A DNA stretch of 5,750 bases, from positions 1 to 5,750 of the forward strand of contig CALDLZ010000091.1 in assembly GCA_937915335.1 (NCBI GenBank), written 5' to 3'. Below the pieces are notes generated by a model. The model had not been told where the DNA came from, searched no databases, and saw only the letters and a list, made by a program, of their open reading frames with translations. The position numbers and the translations under genes were made by a program. Below, one piece after another: positions 1-5,492 of this stretch; the first letter of the stretch is position 1; each line of letters opens with the position of its first letter. The stretch comes from an uncultured Faecalibacterium sp. Lineage in GTDB: Bacteria > Bacillota > Clostridia > Oscillospirales > Ruminococcaceae.

Positions 1-1
1 G

Positions 2-760
2 TTCGAGCCTCAGGTCGTGGTGGCGGTGGATGTCGCCAGTGTCCAATTGTTTGGCGAGGGCAATGGCGTGCCACAGTACACCCGCCACGTCGATCTCTGC
101 ATCGACCACCATGCGGGCAACAGCGGCTATGCCGAGTACACCCTGCTGGATGGCAGCGCCGCCGCGGCTGCCGAGCTGCTGTATGAGGTGATCCGCGCTA
201 TGAACGTGGAGATCACCCCCCACATCGCCGACTGTCTGTACACTGGCCTGTCCACGGATACCGGCTGTTTCAAGTTCTCTTCCACCAAGGCCAATACCCA
301 TATCGTGGCGGCAAAGCTGATGGAGGCCGGTGCCCATGTGGAAGAGCTGAATACCCTGCTGTTCGACACCAAGCCCCGGGAGCGGATGGAAGCCGAGCGT
401 ATCGCCCGCAATCATCTGGAATACCACCTGGATGGCCGCTGCGCTCTCATCTACCTGACACGGGATGAGATCGAGCAGAGCGGGGTAGATCCCGCTGACC
501 TAGAGGAGCTGACCAGCCTGCCCATCAGCATTGAGGGCGTGAAGGTCGGTCTGACCCTGCGCCAGCAGCCCGGCGGCAGCTACCGCATCAGCGTGCGCAC
601 CGCCAAGGGTGTGGATGCCTGTGCCATCGCCCGCCGTCTGGGCGGCGGCGGCCACACCCGCGCGGCGGGCTGCGAGCTGCTGGGCAACCTGGACAACGCC
701 AAGAGCGCCATTCTGTCCGAGGTGGAAGCCATTCTCGACGCACCGCAGGAGGACGCATGA
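2..760 (+). CDS. nrnA: DHH/DHHA1 family oligoribonuclease / pAp phosphatase, NrnA-like (5' end outside window)
   Basis: Mn-dependent cytosolic phosphoesterase of the DHH superfamily. NrnA members degrade 2-5 nt RNA fragments to mononucleotides, and many also dephosphorylate pAp. The frame is open to the left edge, so the gene starts upstream; 252 codons are visible against about 310-320 in the family, so roughly 60-70 N-terminal residues, including the first DHH metal motif, are missing. Numbering from the codon at base 2, visible motifs are D10 in DVAS, the signature D35-H36-H37 followed by AGN, D86 in STDTG, and the C-terminal DHHA1 substrate motif GGGGH (214-218) with TRAAGC after it. All the metal and substrate motifs expected in this part are intact. 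The last codons overlap truB by 4 nt (ATGA), which indicates translational coupling. In clostridial genomes this gene commonly sits between rbfA and truB. Family is near certain; the exact substrate preference is inferred. Confidence 0.9.
   Translation, partial: FEPQVVVAVDVASVQLFGEGNGVPQYTRHVDLCIDHHAGNSGYAEYTLLDGSAAAAAELLYEVIRAMNVEITPHIADCLYTGLSTDTGCFKFSSTKANTHIVAAKLMEAGAHVEELNTLLFDTKPRERMEAERIARNHLEYHLDGRCALIYLTRDEIEQSGVDPADLEELTSLPISIEGVKVGLTLRQQPGGSYRISVRTAKGVDACAIARRLGGGGHTRAAGCELLGNLDNAKSAILSEVEAILDAPQEDA
747..752 (+). promoter_or_regulatory. Ribosome binding site deciding the truB start
   Basis: AGGAGG lies inside the end of the upstream nrnA-like gene. Two ATG codons follow in tandem, at 757 and 760. 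Spacing is 4 nt to the first and 7 nt to the second. The second gives the more usual ribosome spacing and a protein beginning MQGILIVDKP, which matches the single-Met start common in TruB. The site therefore argues mildly for a start at 760. Confidence 0.7.
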
Positions 761-1644
761 TGCAGGGAATCCTCATTGTCGATAAGCCTGCCGATTGGAC
801 GAGCTTTGATGTCATTGCAAAGCTGCGGGGCATCCTGGGCACCCGGAAGCTGGGCCACAGCGGCACGCTGGACCCCATGGCTACCGGTGTGCTGCCGGTG
901 TTCTGCGGCGGGGCCAGCAAGGCGGTTGATTTGCAGCTGGACCACACCAAGGCCTACCGTGCCGTGCTCAAGCTGGGGGCCCGCACCGATACCGGCGATA
1001 TTACCGGTACCGTGCTGGAAACCGCCCCGGTAACGGCAGGGGAGAAGGAGCTGCTGGCAGTCCTGCCACGGTTCCTCGGCCCCCGGATGCAGACCCCGCC
1101 CATGTACTCGGCGGTCAAGATCAACGGCCAGCCGCTGTATAAGCTGGCCCGGGAGGGCAAGACTGTGGAGCGCAAGGCCCGGCCCATTGAAATTCTGGAG
1201 ATCCGGTACGAGGGCAGCCCGGCAGAAAACGAGTACGCCCTGACCGTGAAATGCTCCAAGGGCACCTATATCCGGGTGCTGCTGGAGGATATCGCCGAAG
1301 CCATGGGCCAGAAGGGCACTATGAGCGCTCTGCGTCGTGTGGCCGCCGGTGTCTACACCGAAGCTGATGCCCACACGCTGGAGGAAATTCAGGCCGCGAA
1401 GGATGCGGGCCCCGAGGCTTTGCAGGCTTTGATGCTGCCGGTGGAGAGTGTGTTTGCCAGCCTGCCACTGCTGACCGTGGAGCCCTGGGTGGAACAGCAT
1501 CTATATAACGGCTGCCCCACCAGCCGCTACCCCGCCGCCGATGGCCGCTATCGTGTGCGCAATGCCGCCGGGCAGTTCCTCGGCCTTGCCAACGTGGTAA
1601 ATGGTGTTTTGAAGGTAGAAAAATTGTTTGTTGAGAGGAACTAA
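757..1644 (+). CDS. truB: tRNA pseudouridine(55) synthase TruB
   Basis: Cytosolic enzyme that isomerises U55 of the T-loop of tRNAs to pseudouridine. The 295-residue length is normal for bacterial TruB. Numbering from the ATG at 757, the N-terminal GILIVDKP motif (4-11) leads into the catalytic block GHSGTLDPMATGVL (33-46), where D39 is the nucleophile-type aspartate of the family. The conserved active-site tyrosine is Y67 in KAYRAVLKLG, followed by TDTGD (77-81). The third core motif is CSKGTYIR (166-173), with the conserved arginine R173. The last 60-70 residues look like the small PUA-like C-terminal domain. The start overlaps the previous stop in ATGATG; the ATG at 760 is an equally plausible or better start, since AGGAGG is 7 nt upstream of it. 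Only 6 nt separate it from ribF, so it is an internal operon gene. No truncation or missing key residue was seen. Confidence 0.97.
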   Translation: MMQGILIVDKPADWTSFDVIAKLRGILGTRKLGHSGTLDPMATGVLPVFCGGASKAVDLQLDHTKAYRAVLKLGARTDTGDITGTVLETAPVTAGEKELLAVLPRFLGPRMQTPPMYSAVKINGQPLYKLAREGKTVERKARPIEILEIRYEGSPAENEYALTVKCSKGTYIRVLLEDIAEAMGQKGTMSALRRVAAGVYTEADAHTLEEIQAAKDAGPEALQALMLPVESVFASLPLLTVEPWVEQHLYNGCPTSRYPAADGRYRVRNAAGQFLGLANVVNGVLKVEKLFVERN

Positions 1645-1650
1645 CGACCA

Positions 1651-2571
1651 ATGCAAATCGTTTCATCTCTTTCGCCGCTGGCGCTGGAACATGAGGGCGG
1701 CACCGCCGTTGCGATGGGCTATTTCGATGGCATCCACATCGGCCACCGTGCCGTCATTGAGGGGGCGGTAAATTGGGCAAAGGCCCACGGCGCTGCCCCG
1801 GCGGTGTTTACCTTCAAGCTGCCCACCGACAGCAAGATGAAGGGCCGCCGCCTGCTCTCCACCGAGGATAAGCACGCCCTCATTGCAAGCCTGGGCGTGG
1901 AGTATTACCTCTGCCCCGAGTTTGAGGAGATCCGTGCCATGACCCCGGAGCAGTTCGTGTATGGCATCGTGCAGGACTGCCATGCCAAGGCACTGTTCTG
2001 CGGCGAGAACTTCACCTTTGGTGCCAAGGCCGCCGGAACGCCGGAACTGCTGAAAAAGCTCTGCGCCCCGCTGGGCGTGGAGGTCGTGGTGGTGCCCATG
2101 GCCCAGTTTGAGGAAAAGCCTGTGTCTTCCACCCGCATCCGCACGGCACTGGAGGGCGGCGATGTGCCCGCCGCCAACGCCATGCTGGGGATGCCTTATG
2201 CTATCCGCTTTGCGGTGCAGCACGGGGCGGGTCTGGGGCATACGCTGGGCGTGCCCACCATCAACCAGATCTATCCGGCGGGCTTCCAGATGCCTCGCTT
2301 CGGCATCTATATCACCCGCACCAAAATTGGCGATACCTGGTACCCCTCGGCCACCGGCCTGGGCACCCGGCCCACCGTCAACTCGGATGAGACCAAGGTG
2401 ACCTGCGAGACCTTTATCCCGGATTTTTCCGGTGACCTTTACGGCACCGACCCGGTGGTGGAATTCCACGCCTATCTGAGCCCCAGCAAAAAGTTTGATA
2501 CCCTGGATGAGCTGAAAGACTGCATCAACCATGCGGCCCAGCGTGCCAAGGAATATTTTGCTGAATCATAA
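1651..2571 (+). CDS. ribF: Bifunctional riboflavin kinase / FAD synthetase RibF
   Basis: Makes FMN from riboflavin and ATP, then FAD from FMN and ATP, in the cytosol. The 306-residue length fits the two-domain bacterial enzyme. The N-terminal FAD synthetase half has the nucleotidyltransferase motif GYFDGIHIGH (23-32), GENFTFG (118-124) and SSTRIR (159-164). The C-terminal riboflavin kinase half has the GxPTxN block in GHTLGVPTINQ (196-206), GLGTRPTVN, and CETFIPDFSGDLYG (252-265), in which E253 aligns with the family's catalytic glutamate. The position commonly arginine in the GRxxGxPTxN motif is H197 here, an apparent substitution judged from memory of the family. The start follows the truB stop by 6 nt; a GAGAGGA ribosome site lies inside the end of truB, about 11 nt upstream of the ATG, slightly long. 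There is no room for an FMN riboswitch, so expression follows the operon. No clear terminator follows the gene, so read-through into rpsO is possible. Confidence 0.96.
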   Translation: MQIVSSLSPLALEHEGGTAVAMGYFDGIHIGHRAVIEGAVNWAKAHGAAPAVFTFKLPTDSKMKGRRLLSTEDKHALIASLGVEYYLCPEFEEIRAMTPEQFVYGIVQDCHAKALFCGENFTFGAKAAGTPELLKKLCAPLGVEVVVVPMAQFEEKPVSSTRIRTALEGGDVPAANAMLGMPYAIRFAVQHGAGLGHTLGVPTINQIYPAGFQMPRFGIYITRTKIGDTWYPSATGLGTRPTVNSDETKVTCETFIPDFSGDLYGTDPVVEFHAYLSPSKKFDTLDELKDCINHAAQRAKEYFAES

Positions 2572-2582
2572 TAAAATTTTCC

Positions 2583-2611
2583 TTGCTTTTTGTGTGTGTT
2601 TCTGTTATACT
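2583..2611 (+). promoter_or_regulatory. Extended -10 promoter for rpsO
   Basis: A -35-like TTGCTT (2583-2588) is separated by 17 bp from TATACT (2606-2611). The -10 box is preceded by TGT (2603-2605), giving the extended -10 pattern TGnTATACT, which can compensate for a weak -35. Transcription would start near 2617-2619, giving a 5' leader of about 100 nt before rpsO. The region is AT-rich compared with the flanking genes. Confidence 0.75.
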
Positions 2612-2621
2612 AGCCATGTTA

Positions 2622-2712
2622 CCGCGGCACGGGGCTGGGAGTATGCCCGTTTGGGAGTACCGTTTTCCCGCTGCTGTGCCGACGGCAAATAAAATTTTAA
2701 TAAAGAGGTACT
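2622..2712 (+). promoter_or_regulatory. Structured rpsO leader, candidate S15 autoregulatory RNA
   Basis: The stretch between promoter and rpsO folds by hand into a closing stem P1 (2622-2630 with 2676-2685; nine pairs and one bulged A at 2682). P1 encloses two hairpins: A (2632-2635 with 2645-2648) and B (2653-2656 with 2666-2669, extendable by U2652-G2670 and G2657-U2665 wobbles). Together these make a three-way junction. Bases 2656-2661 (AGTACC), at the top and loop of hairpin B, are the exact reverse complement of 2707-2712 (GGTACT), which includes most of the rpsO Shine-Dalgarno sequence. S15 binds a three-way junction in 16S rRNA, and S15 leaders in other bacteria often imitate it. The pairings are seen in the sequence; binding by S15 is inferred. 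Confidence 0.65.
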
Positions 2713-2718
2713 GTTACT

Positions 2719-2973
2719 ATGAACAAGCAGGAAGTTATGGCCAAAGTCGCTCTGACTGAGAAGGACACTGGCTCCCCCGAGGTTCAGGTTGCTCTGCTGA
2801 CCGCTCACATCAACGAGCTGAACGAGCACCTGAAGAAGAACCCTAACGATCACCACAGCCGCCGTGGTCTGATGAAGATGGTTGGCCGCCGCCGCAATCT
2901 GCTGGCCTACCTCCAGAAGAAGGACATCGAGCGTTACCGTGCTCTGATCGCAACCCTGGGTCTGCGTAAGTAA
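2719..2973 (+). CDS. rpsO: 30S ribosomal protein S15
   Basis: Primary-type rRNA-binding protein of the small subunit platform; it binds the 16S rRNA three-way junction of the central domain. The 84-residue protein carries the family signatures DTGSPEVQ (16-23), the [19 protein letters not shown] block and a C-terminal [13 protein letters not shown]. It is about five residues shorter at the N terminus than the usual 88-89 residues. The start is firm, because an in-frame TAA lies at 2701-2703 with no start codon between it and 2719. The ribosome site is GAGGT (2705-2709), 9 nt before ATG. Translation ends in tandem stops TAA TAG. It has its own promoter and a structured leader likely to mediate autoregulation, and it is followed by a hairpin terminator ahead of pnp, the conserved neighbour. 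Confidence 0.98.
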   Translation: MNKQEVMAKVALTEKDTGSPEVQVALLTAHINELNEHLKKNPNDHHSRRGLMKMVGRRRNLLAYLQKKDIERYRALIATLGLRK

Positions 2974-2983
2974 TAGAAAACAG

Positions 2984-3026
2984 AGGGCAGGTACCGCATT
3001 GTGGTGCCTGCCCTTTGCTCTTTTTT
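2984..3026 (+). terminator. Intrinsic terminator (possibly leaky) after rpsO
   Basis: GGGCAGGTACC (2985-2995) pairs with GGTGCCTGCCC (3003-3013) in an 11-bp stem with one G-U pair and a 7-nt loop; A2984-U3014 can add a pair. It is followed by TTTGCTCTTTTTT (3014-3026). The U tract is interrupted by GC and C, so partial read-through into pnp is plausible, as expected for an rpsO-pnp pair. Confidence 0.8.
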
Positions 3027-3042
3027 GAGGAACAACAGGCCG

Positions 3043-3095
3043 CTGCTGCGTGTTGCAGCAGTAAATCGAGCGCCTGTGCCATGTGCACGGGCGTT
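3043..3095 (+). promoter_or_regulatory. Two consecutive hairpins between rpsO and pnp
   Basis: The first hairpin pairs CTGCTGC (3043-3049) with GCAGCAG (3055-3061) around a 5-nt loop. The second pairs CGCCTGTGC (3071-3079) with GCACGGGCG (3085-3093), nine pairs with one U-G, extendable to 3069-3095. Neither is followed by a U tract, so they do not look like terminators. They would lie in the pnp 5' leader of any read-through transcript from rpsO. In enteric bacteria the pnp leader carries a double-stranded stem used by RNase III and PNPase for feedback; a similar role here is only a hypothesis. Confidence 0.5.
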
Positions 3096-3103
3096 GGCTT
3101 TAT

Positions 3104-3112
3104 TGCTATGAT
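3104..3112 (+). promoter_or_regulatory. Possible extended -10 promoter for pnp
   Basis: TGCTATGAT gives an extended -10 (TG, one base, then TATGAT at 3107-3112), but no good -35 is present at the right distance. Transcription would begin near 3118 and give a leader of about 60 nt, excluding both upstream hairpins. It is weaker than the rpsO promoter. Confidence 0.35.
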
Positions 3113-3178
3113 GCGCCGCCGCTGCCTTTTGGAAGATAAGAAGATAAAACCGCAAAAGGACAAAGGAGGCAAAACCAA

Positions 3179-5323
3179 ATGGCAATTGAATTTGGTTCCC
3201 GCAAAGAGACCTTTGAAAACTACAAGGTCTACGAGACCACGCTGGCCGGCCGCCCGTTCAAGGCTGAGATGGGCAAGATGTGCGGTCTGTCCAACGCAAG
3301 CGCCCTGATCCGCTACGGCGAGACCTGCGTGTTGTGCAACGTGGTGATGAGCCCCAAGCCCCGCGAAGGCGTGGACTTCTTCCCCCTGAACGTGGAGTAT
3401 GAGGAAAAGCTCTACGCCGCAGGCCGCATTCCCGGCAGCTTTATGCGCCGTGAAGGCCGCCCCGGTGAGCGTGCCATCCTGACCAGCCGTGTCGTGGACC
3501 GCCCCATGCGCCCGCTGTTCCCCAAGGAGATGCGCAACGATGTCTGCATCACCATGACCGTGATGAGCCTGGATCCTGATTGCAGCCCCGAGATCGCCGG
3601 CATGATCGGCGCTTCTCTGGTCACCGCTGTGTCTGAGATCCCCTGGAACGGCCCCATCGGCGGTGTTCAGGTGGGCCTGGTGGACGGCGAGATCGTCCTG
3701 AACCCCACTCAGGAGCAGCGCAAGGTGAGCGACCTGGCTCTGACCGTTGCCGCCACCATGGATAAGATCGTGATGATCGAGGCCGGTGCCAACGAGGTGG
3801 ACGAGGAGACCATGCTCAACGCCATCAAGGCTGCCCATGTCGAGATCAAGAAGATCATCACCTTCATCAACGGTATCGTGGCTGAGCGCGGCAAGCCGAA
3901 GATCGATTTCCAGGTGGTGGGTCTGGACATGGACGTGTACCACGCCATCCAGAACAAGTATCTGGATGACTTCAAGGCTGCTATGGATACCGACGACAAG
4001 AATGTGCGTGATGCCGCCCTGCGCCCCATCATGGACAAGATCGCAGAGGAGTACCCCGATATGACCGACGCTGACCTCGACCTGGTCAGCTATAAGATGC
4101 AGAAGTTCGTCGTCCGCCGCTGGCTGCTGGATGAGGGCAAGCGCGTGGATGGCCGCGGCATCAACGAGATCCGTCCGCTGGCTGCTGAAGTGGGCATCCT
4201 GCCTCGCGTCCATGGTTCCGGTATGTTCACCCGCGGCCAGACTCAGGTGCTGACCACCTGCACCCTGGGCGGCACCAAGGACAACCAGCTGATGGATGAC
4301 CTGACCGACGAGCAGACCAAGCGTTACATCCACCACTATAACTTCCCGCCGTATTCTGTCGGCGAGGCCCGCGCACCCCGCAGCCCCGGCCGCCGCGAGA
4401 TCGGCCACGGCGCACTGGCAGAGCGTGCTCTGATCCCCGTGCTGCCCTCTCTGGAAGAGTTCCCCTACACCATCCGCTGCGTGTCTGAGGTGCTCTCCTC
4501 CAACGGCTCCACCTCTCAGGCTTCCATCTGCGGCTCTACCCTGGCTCTGATGGATGCCGGCGTGCCCATCAAGGCTCCCGTTGCCGGTATCTCCTGCGGC
4601 CTGATCACTGAGGGTGACCGCTGGATGACCATGCTGGATATCCAGGGTGTCGAGGACTTCCACGGCGATATGGACTTCAAGGTTGGCGGTACCCGCAAGG
4701 GCATCACTGCCATCCAGATGGATATCAAGATCGACGGCCTGACTTATGACATCATTGCCGAGGCCTTTGAGAAGTGCCGCCGGGGCCGTCTGTATATTCT
4801 GGACGAGATCATCAAGCCCGTCATTGCGGAGCCTCGCCACGAGCTGAGCCGTTACGCCCCCAAGATGTTCAGCATGATGATCCCCACCGATAAGATCAAG
4901 GATGTCATCGGCAAGGGCGGCAAGGTCATTCAGGACATCTGCGCTACCTGCAACTGCAAGATCGACGTGCAGGAGGACGGCCATGTGTTCGTCTCCGCCG
5001 TGGATCAGGAGGATGCAAAGCGCGCCATCTTTACCATCAAGACCATTGTGGAGGACCCCGAGATCGGTGCCATCTACAAGGGTAAGGTCACCCGCCTGAT
5101 GAACTTTGGTGCCTTCGTTGAGATCGCACCGGGTAAGGAAGGTCTGGTGCACATCTCCAAGCTGGACACCAAGCGTGTGGAGCGCGTGGAGGATGTGGTC
5201 GCCGTGGGCGATGCCATCGTGGTCAAGGTCACCGATATCGACCAGCAGGGCCGTATCAACCTGAGCCGCCGTGATGCCATCCTGGCTCTGGAAGCCAAGC
5301 GCGCCGCACAGGAGCAGCAGTAA
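3179..5323 (+). CDS. pnp: Polyribonucleotide nucleotidyltransferase (PNPase)
   Basis: Phosphorolytic 3'->5' exoribonuclease that releases nucleoside diphosphates from RNA and can add tails in reverse; a trimer in mRNA turnover. At 714 residues it is full length for the family. Domains in order: RNase PH 1 (about 10-140) with the RNA-gripping FMRR loop (88-91), GRPGE (93-97) and RPLFP (111-115); a helical linker (about 145-230); RNase PH 2 (about 320-540) with FTRGQTQ (350-356), PGRREIGHG (403-411), the phosphate-binding SNGSTS (441-446) and the metal/catalytic residues D493, D499 and K501 in VEDFHGDMDFK; KH with GKGG (578-581); S1 (about 629-698) ending in INLSRRD. All expected catalytic residues are present. 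AAAGGAGG (3162-3169) lies 9 nt before ATG, a near-perfect ribosome site. The gene follows rpsO as in most bacteria and ends with a strong terminator. Codon use is strongly biased: no TTA, CTA or TCA codon over most of its length. Confidence 0.98.
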   Translation: MAIEFGSRKETFENYKVYETTLAGRPFKAEMGKMCGLSNASALIRYGETCVLCNVVMSPKPREGVDFFPLNVEYEEKLYAAGRIPGSFMRREGRPGERAILTSRVVDRPMRPLFPKEMRNDVCITMTVMSLDPDCSPEIAGMIGASLVTAVSEIPWNGPIGGVQVGLVDGEIVLNPTQEQRKVSDLALTVAATMDKIVMIEAGANEVDEETMLNAIKAAHVEIKKIITFINGIVAERGKPKIDFQVVGLDMDVYHAIQNKYLDDFKAAMDTDDKNVRDAALRPIMDKIAEEYPDMTDADLDLVSYKMQKFVVRRWLLDEGKRVDGRGINEIRPLAAEVGILPRVHGSGMFTRGQTQVLTTCTLGGTKDNQLMDDLTDEQTKRYIHHYNFPPYSVGEARAPRSPGRREIGHGALAERALIPVLPSLEEFPYTIRCVSEVLSSNGSTSQASICGSTLALMDAGVPIKAPVAGISCGLITEGDRWMTMLDIQGVEDFHGDMDFKVGGTRKGITAIQMDIKIDGLTYDIIAEAFEKCRRGRLYILDEIIKPVIAEPRHELSRYAPKMFSMMIPTDKIKDVIGKGGKVIQDICATCNCKIDVQEDGHVFVSAVDQEDAKRAIFTIKTIVEDPEIGAIYKGKVTRLMNFGAFVEIAPGKEGLVHISKLDTKRVERVEDVVAVGDAIVVKVTDIDQQGRINLSRRDAILALEAKRAAQEQQ

Positions 5324-5355
5324 AATAGAAAAGCCTTTTTAGTTAAAGCCACTAT

Positions 5356-5394
5356 AAAAGCACTCACAGGGATACTGTGGGTGCTTTTTGTTTT
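5356..5394 (+). terminator. Strong intrinsic terminator after pnp
   Basis: GCACTCACAG (5360-5369) pairs with CTGTGGGTGC (5375-5384), ten pairs with one U-G, around loop GGATA. Four A residues before (5356-5359) and TTTTTGTTTT after (5385-5394) complete a classic rho-independent terminator. The A run would also give a short U tract on the other strand, so it may work weakly in both directions. It closes the truB-ribF-rpsO-pnp region and isolates the following regulator. Confidence 0.92.
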
Positions 5395-5415
5395 GCAAAA
5401 TTTTGCGGAAGCCCC

Positions 5416-5443
5416 TTGACAAAAATCAAAACCCGTATATTAT
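5416..5443 (+). promoter_or_regulatory. Sigma-A-type promoter of the GntR-family gene
   Basis: A consensus TTGACA (5416-5421) is separated by 16 bp from TATTAT (5438-5443), which matches TATAAT at five of six positions. The start of transcription is expected near 5449-5451, inside the palindrome that directly abuts the -10 box. Confidence 0.85.
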
Positions 5444-5463
5444 TGTATTAAGCGCTTAATACA
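5444..5463. promoter_or_regulatory. Perfect 20-bp palindromic operator
   Basis: TGTATTAAGC (5444-5453) is followed immediately by its exact reverse complement GCTTAATACA (5454-5463). Symmetric sites with outward GTATTA/TAATAC arms fit dimeric GntR-type regulators. The site begins right after the -10 box, covers the expected transcription start, and lies 29 nt upstream of a GntR-family start codon. Autorepression is the simplest reading, by inference. Confidence 0.82.
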
Positions 5464-5492
5464 GCGACACAAAATAGAAGGAAGGAACAGCC

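Noticed and set aside
17..19. GTG as the real start of the first gene
   Set aside because: The frame is open to the left edge, no ribosome site precedes it, and starting here would remove the first metal-binding motif of the DHH family. The gene simply begins outside the window.
580..1500. Antisense open frame of 306 codons opposite truB
   Set aside because: Same codon-aligned register and same cause as the frame opposite pnp; truB is complete on the + strand.
1645..1650. FMN riboswitch controlling ribF
   Set aside because: Only 6 nt separate truB and ribF, and no conserved RFN-like element is seen upstream.
1663..2532. Antisense open frame of 289 codons opposite ribF
   Set aside because: Codon-aligned shadow of ribF. 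Three such frames share one register, which shows a codon-bias effect rather than genes.
2570..2698. Direct repeat AATAAAATTTT at 2570-2580 and 2688-2698 flanking the rpsO promoter/leader
   Set aside because: It is an A/T-only 11-mer in an AT-rich spacer, easily explained by composition; no element or target duplication lies between the copies other than the leader itself.
3069..3095. Second intergenic hairpin as a transcription terminator
   Set aside because: The stem is stable but the sequence after it, GGCTTTATTGC, is not a usable U tract.
3015..3308. Small + strand frame of 97 codons overlapping the start of pnp
   Set aside because: It runs through the intergenic hairpins and then out of frame into pnp, has no ribosome site, and its low-complexity Arg/Ala-rich tail is a frame shadow.
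2843..5152. Long antisense open frame of 769 codons opposite rpsO and pnp
   Set aside because: Its codons are in exact register with the pnp codons on the other strand. In that register antisense stops arise only from sense TTA, CTA and TCA, which this GC-rich, biased gene avoids. The predicted protein has no recognisable motif, while the + strand is an intact PNPase.
5395..5406. 12-bp palindrome GCAAAATTTTGC between the pnp terminator and the next promoter
   Set aside because: A/T-rich core next to the terminator U tract; no second copy was noticed and it is outside the promoter boxes. Could be a chance site.
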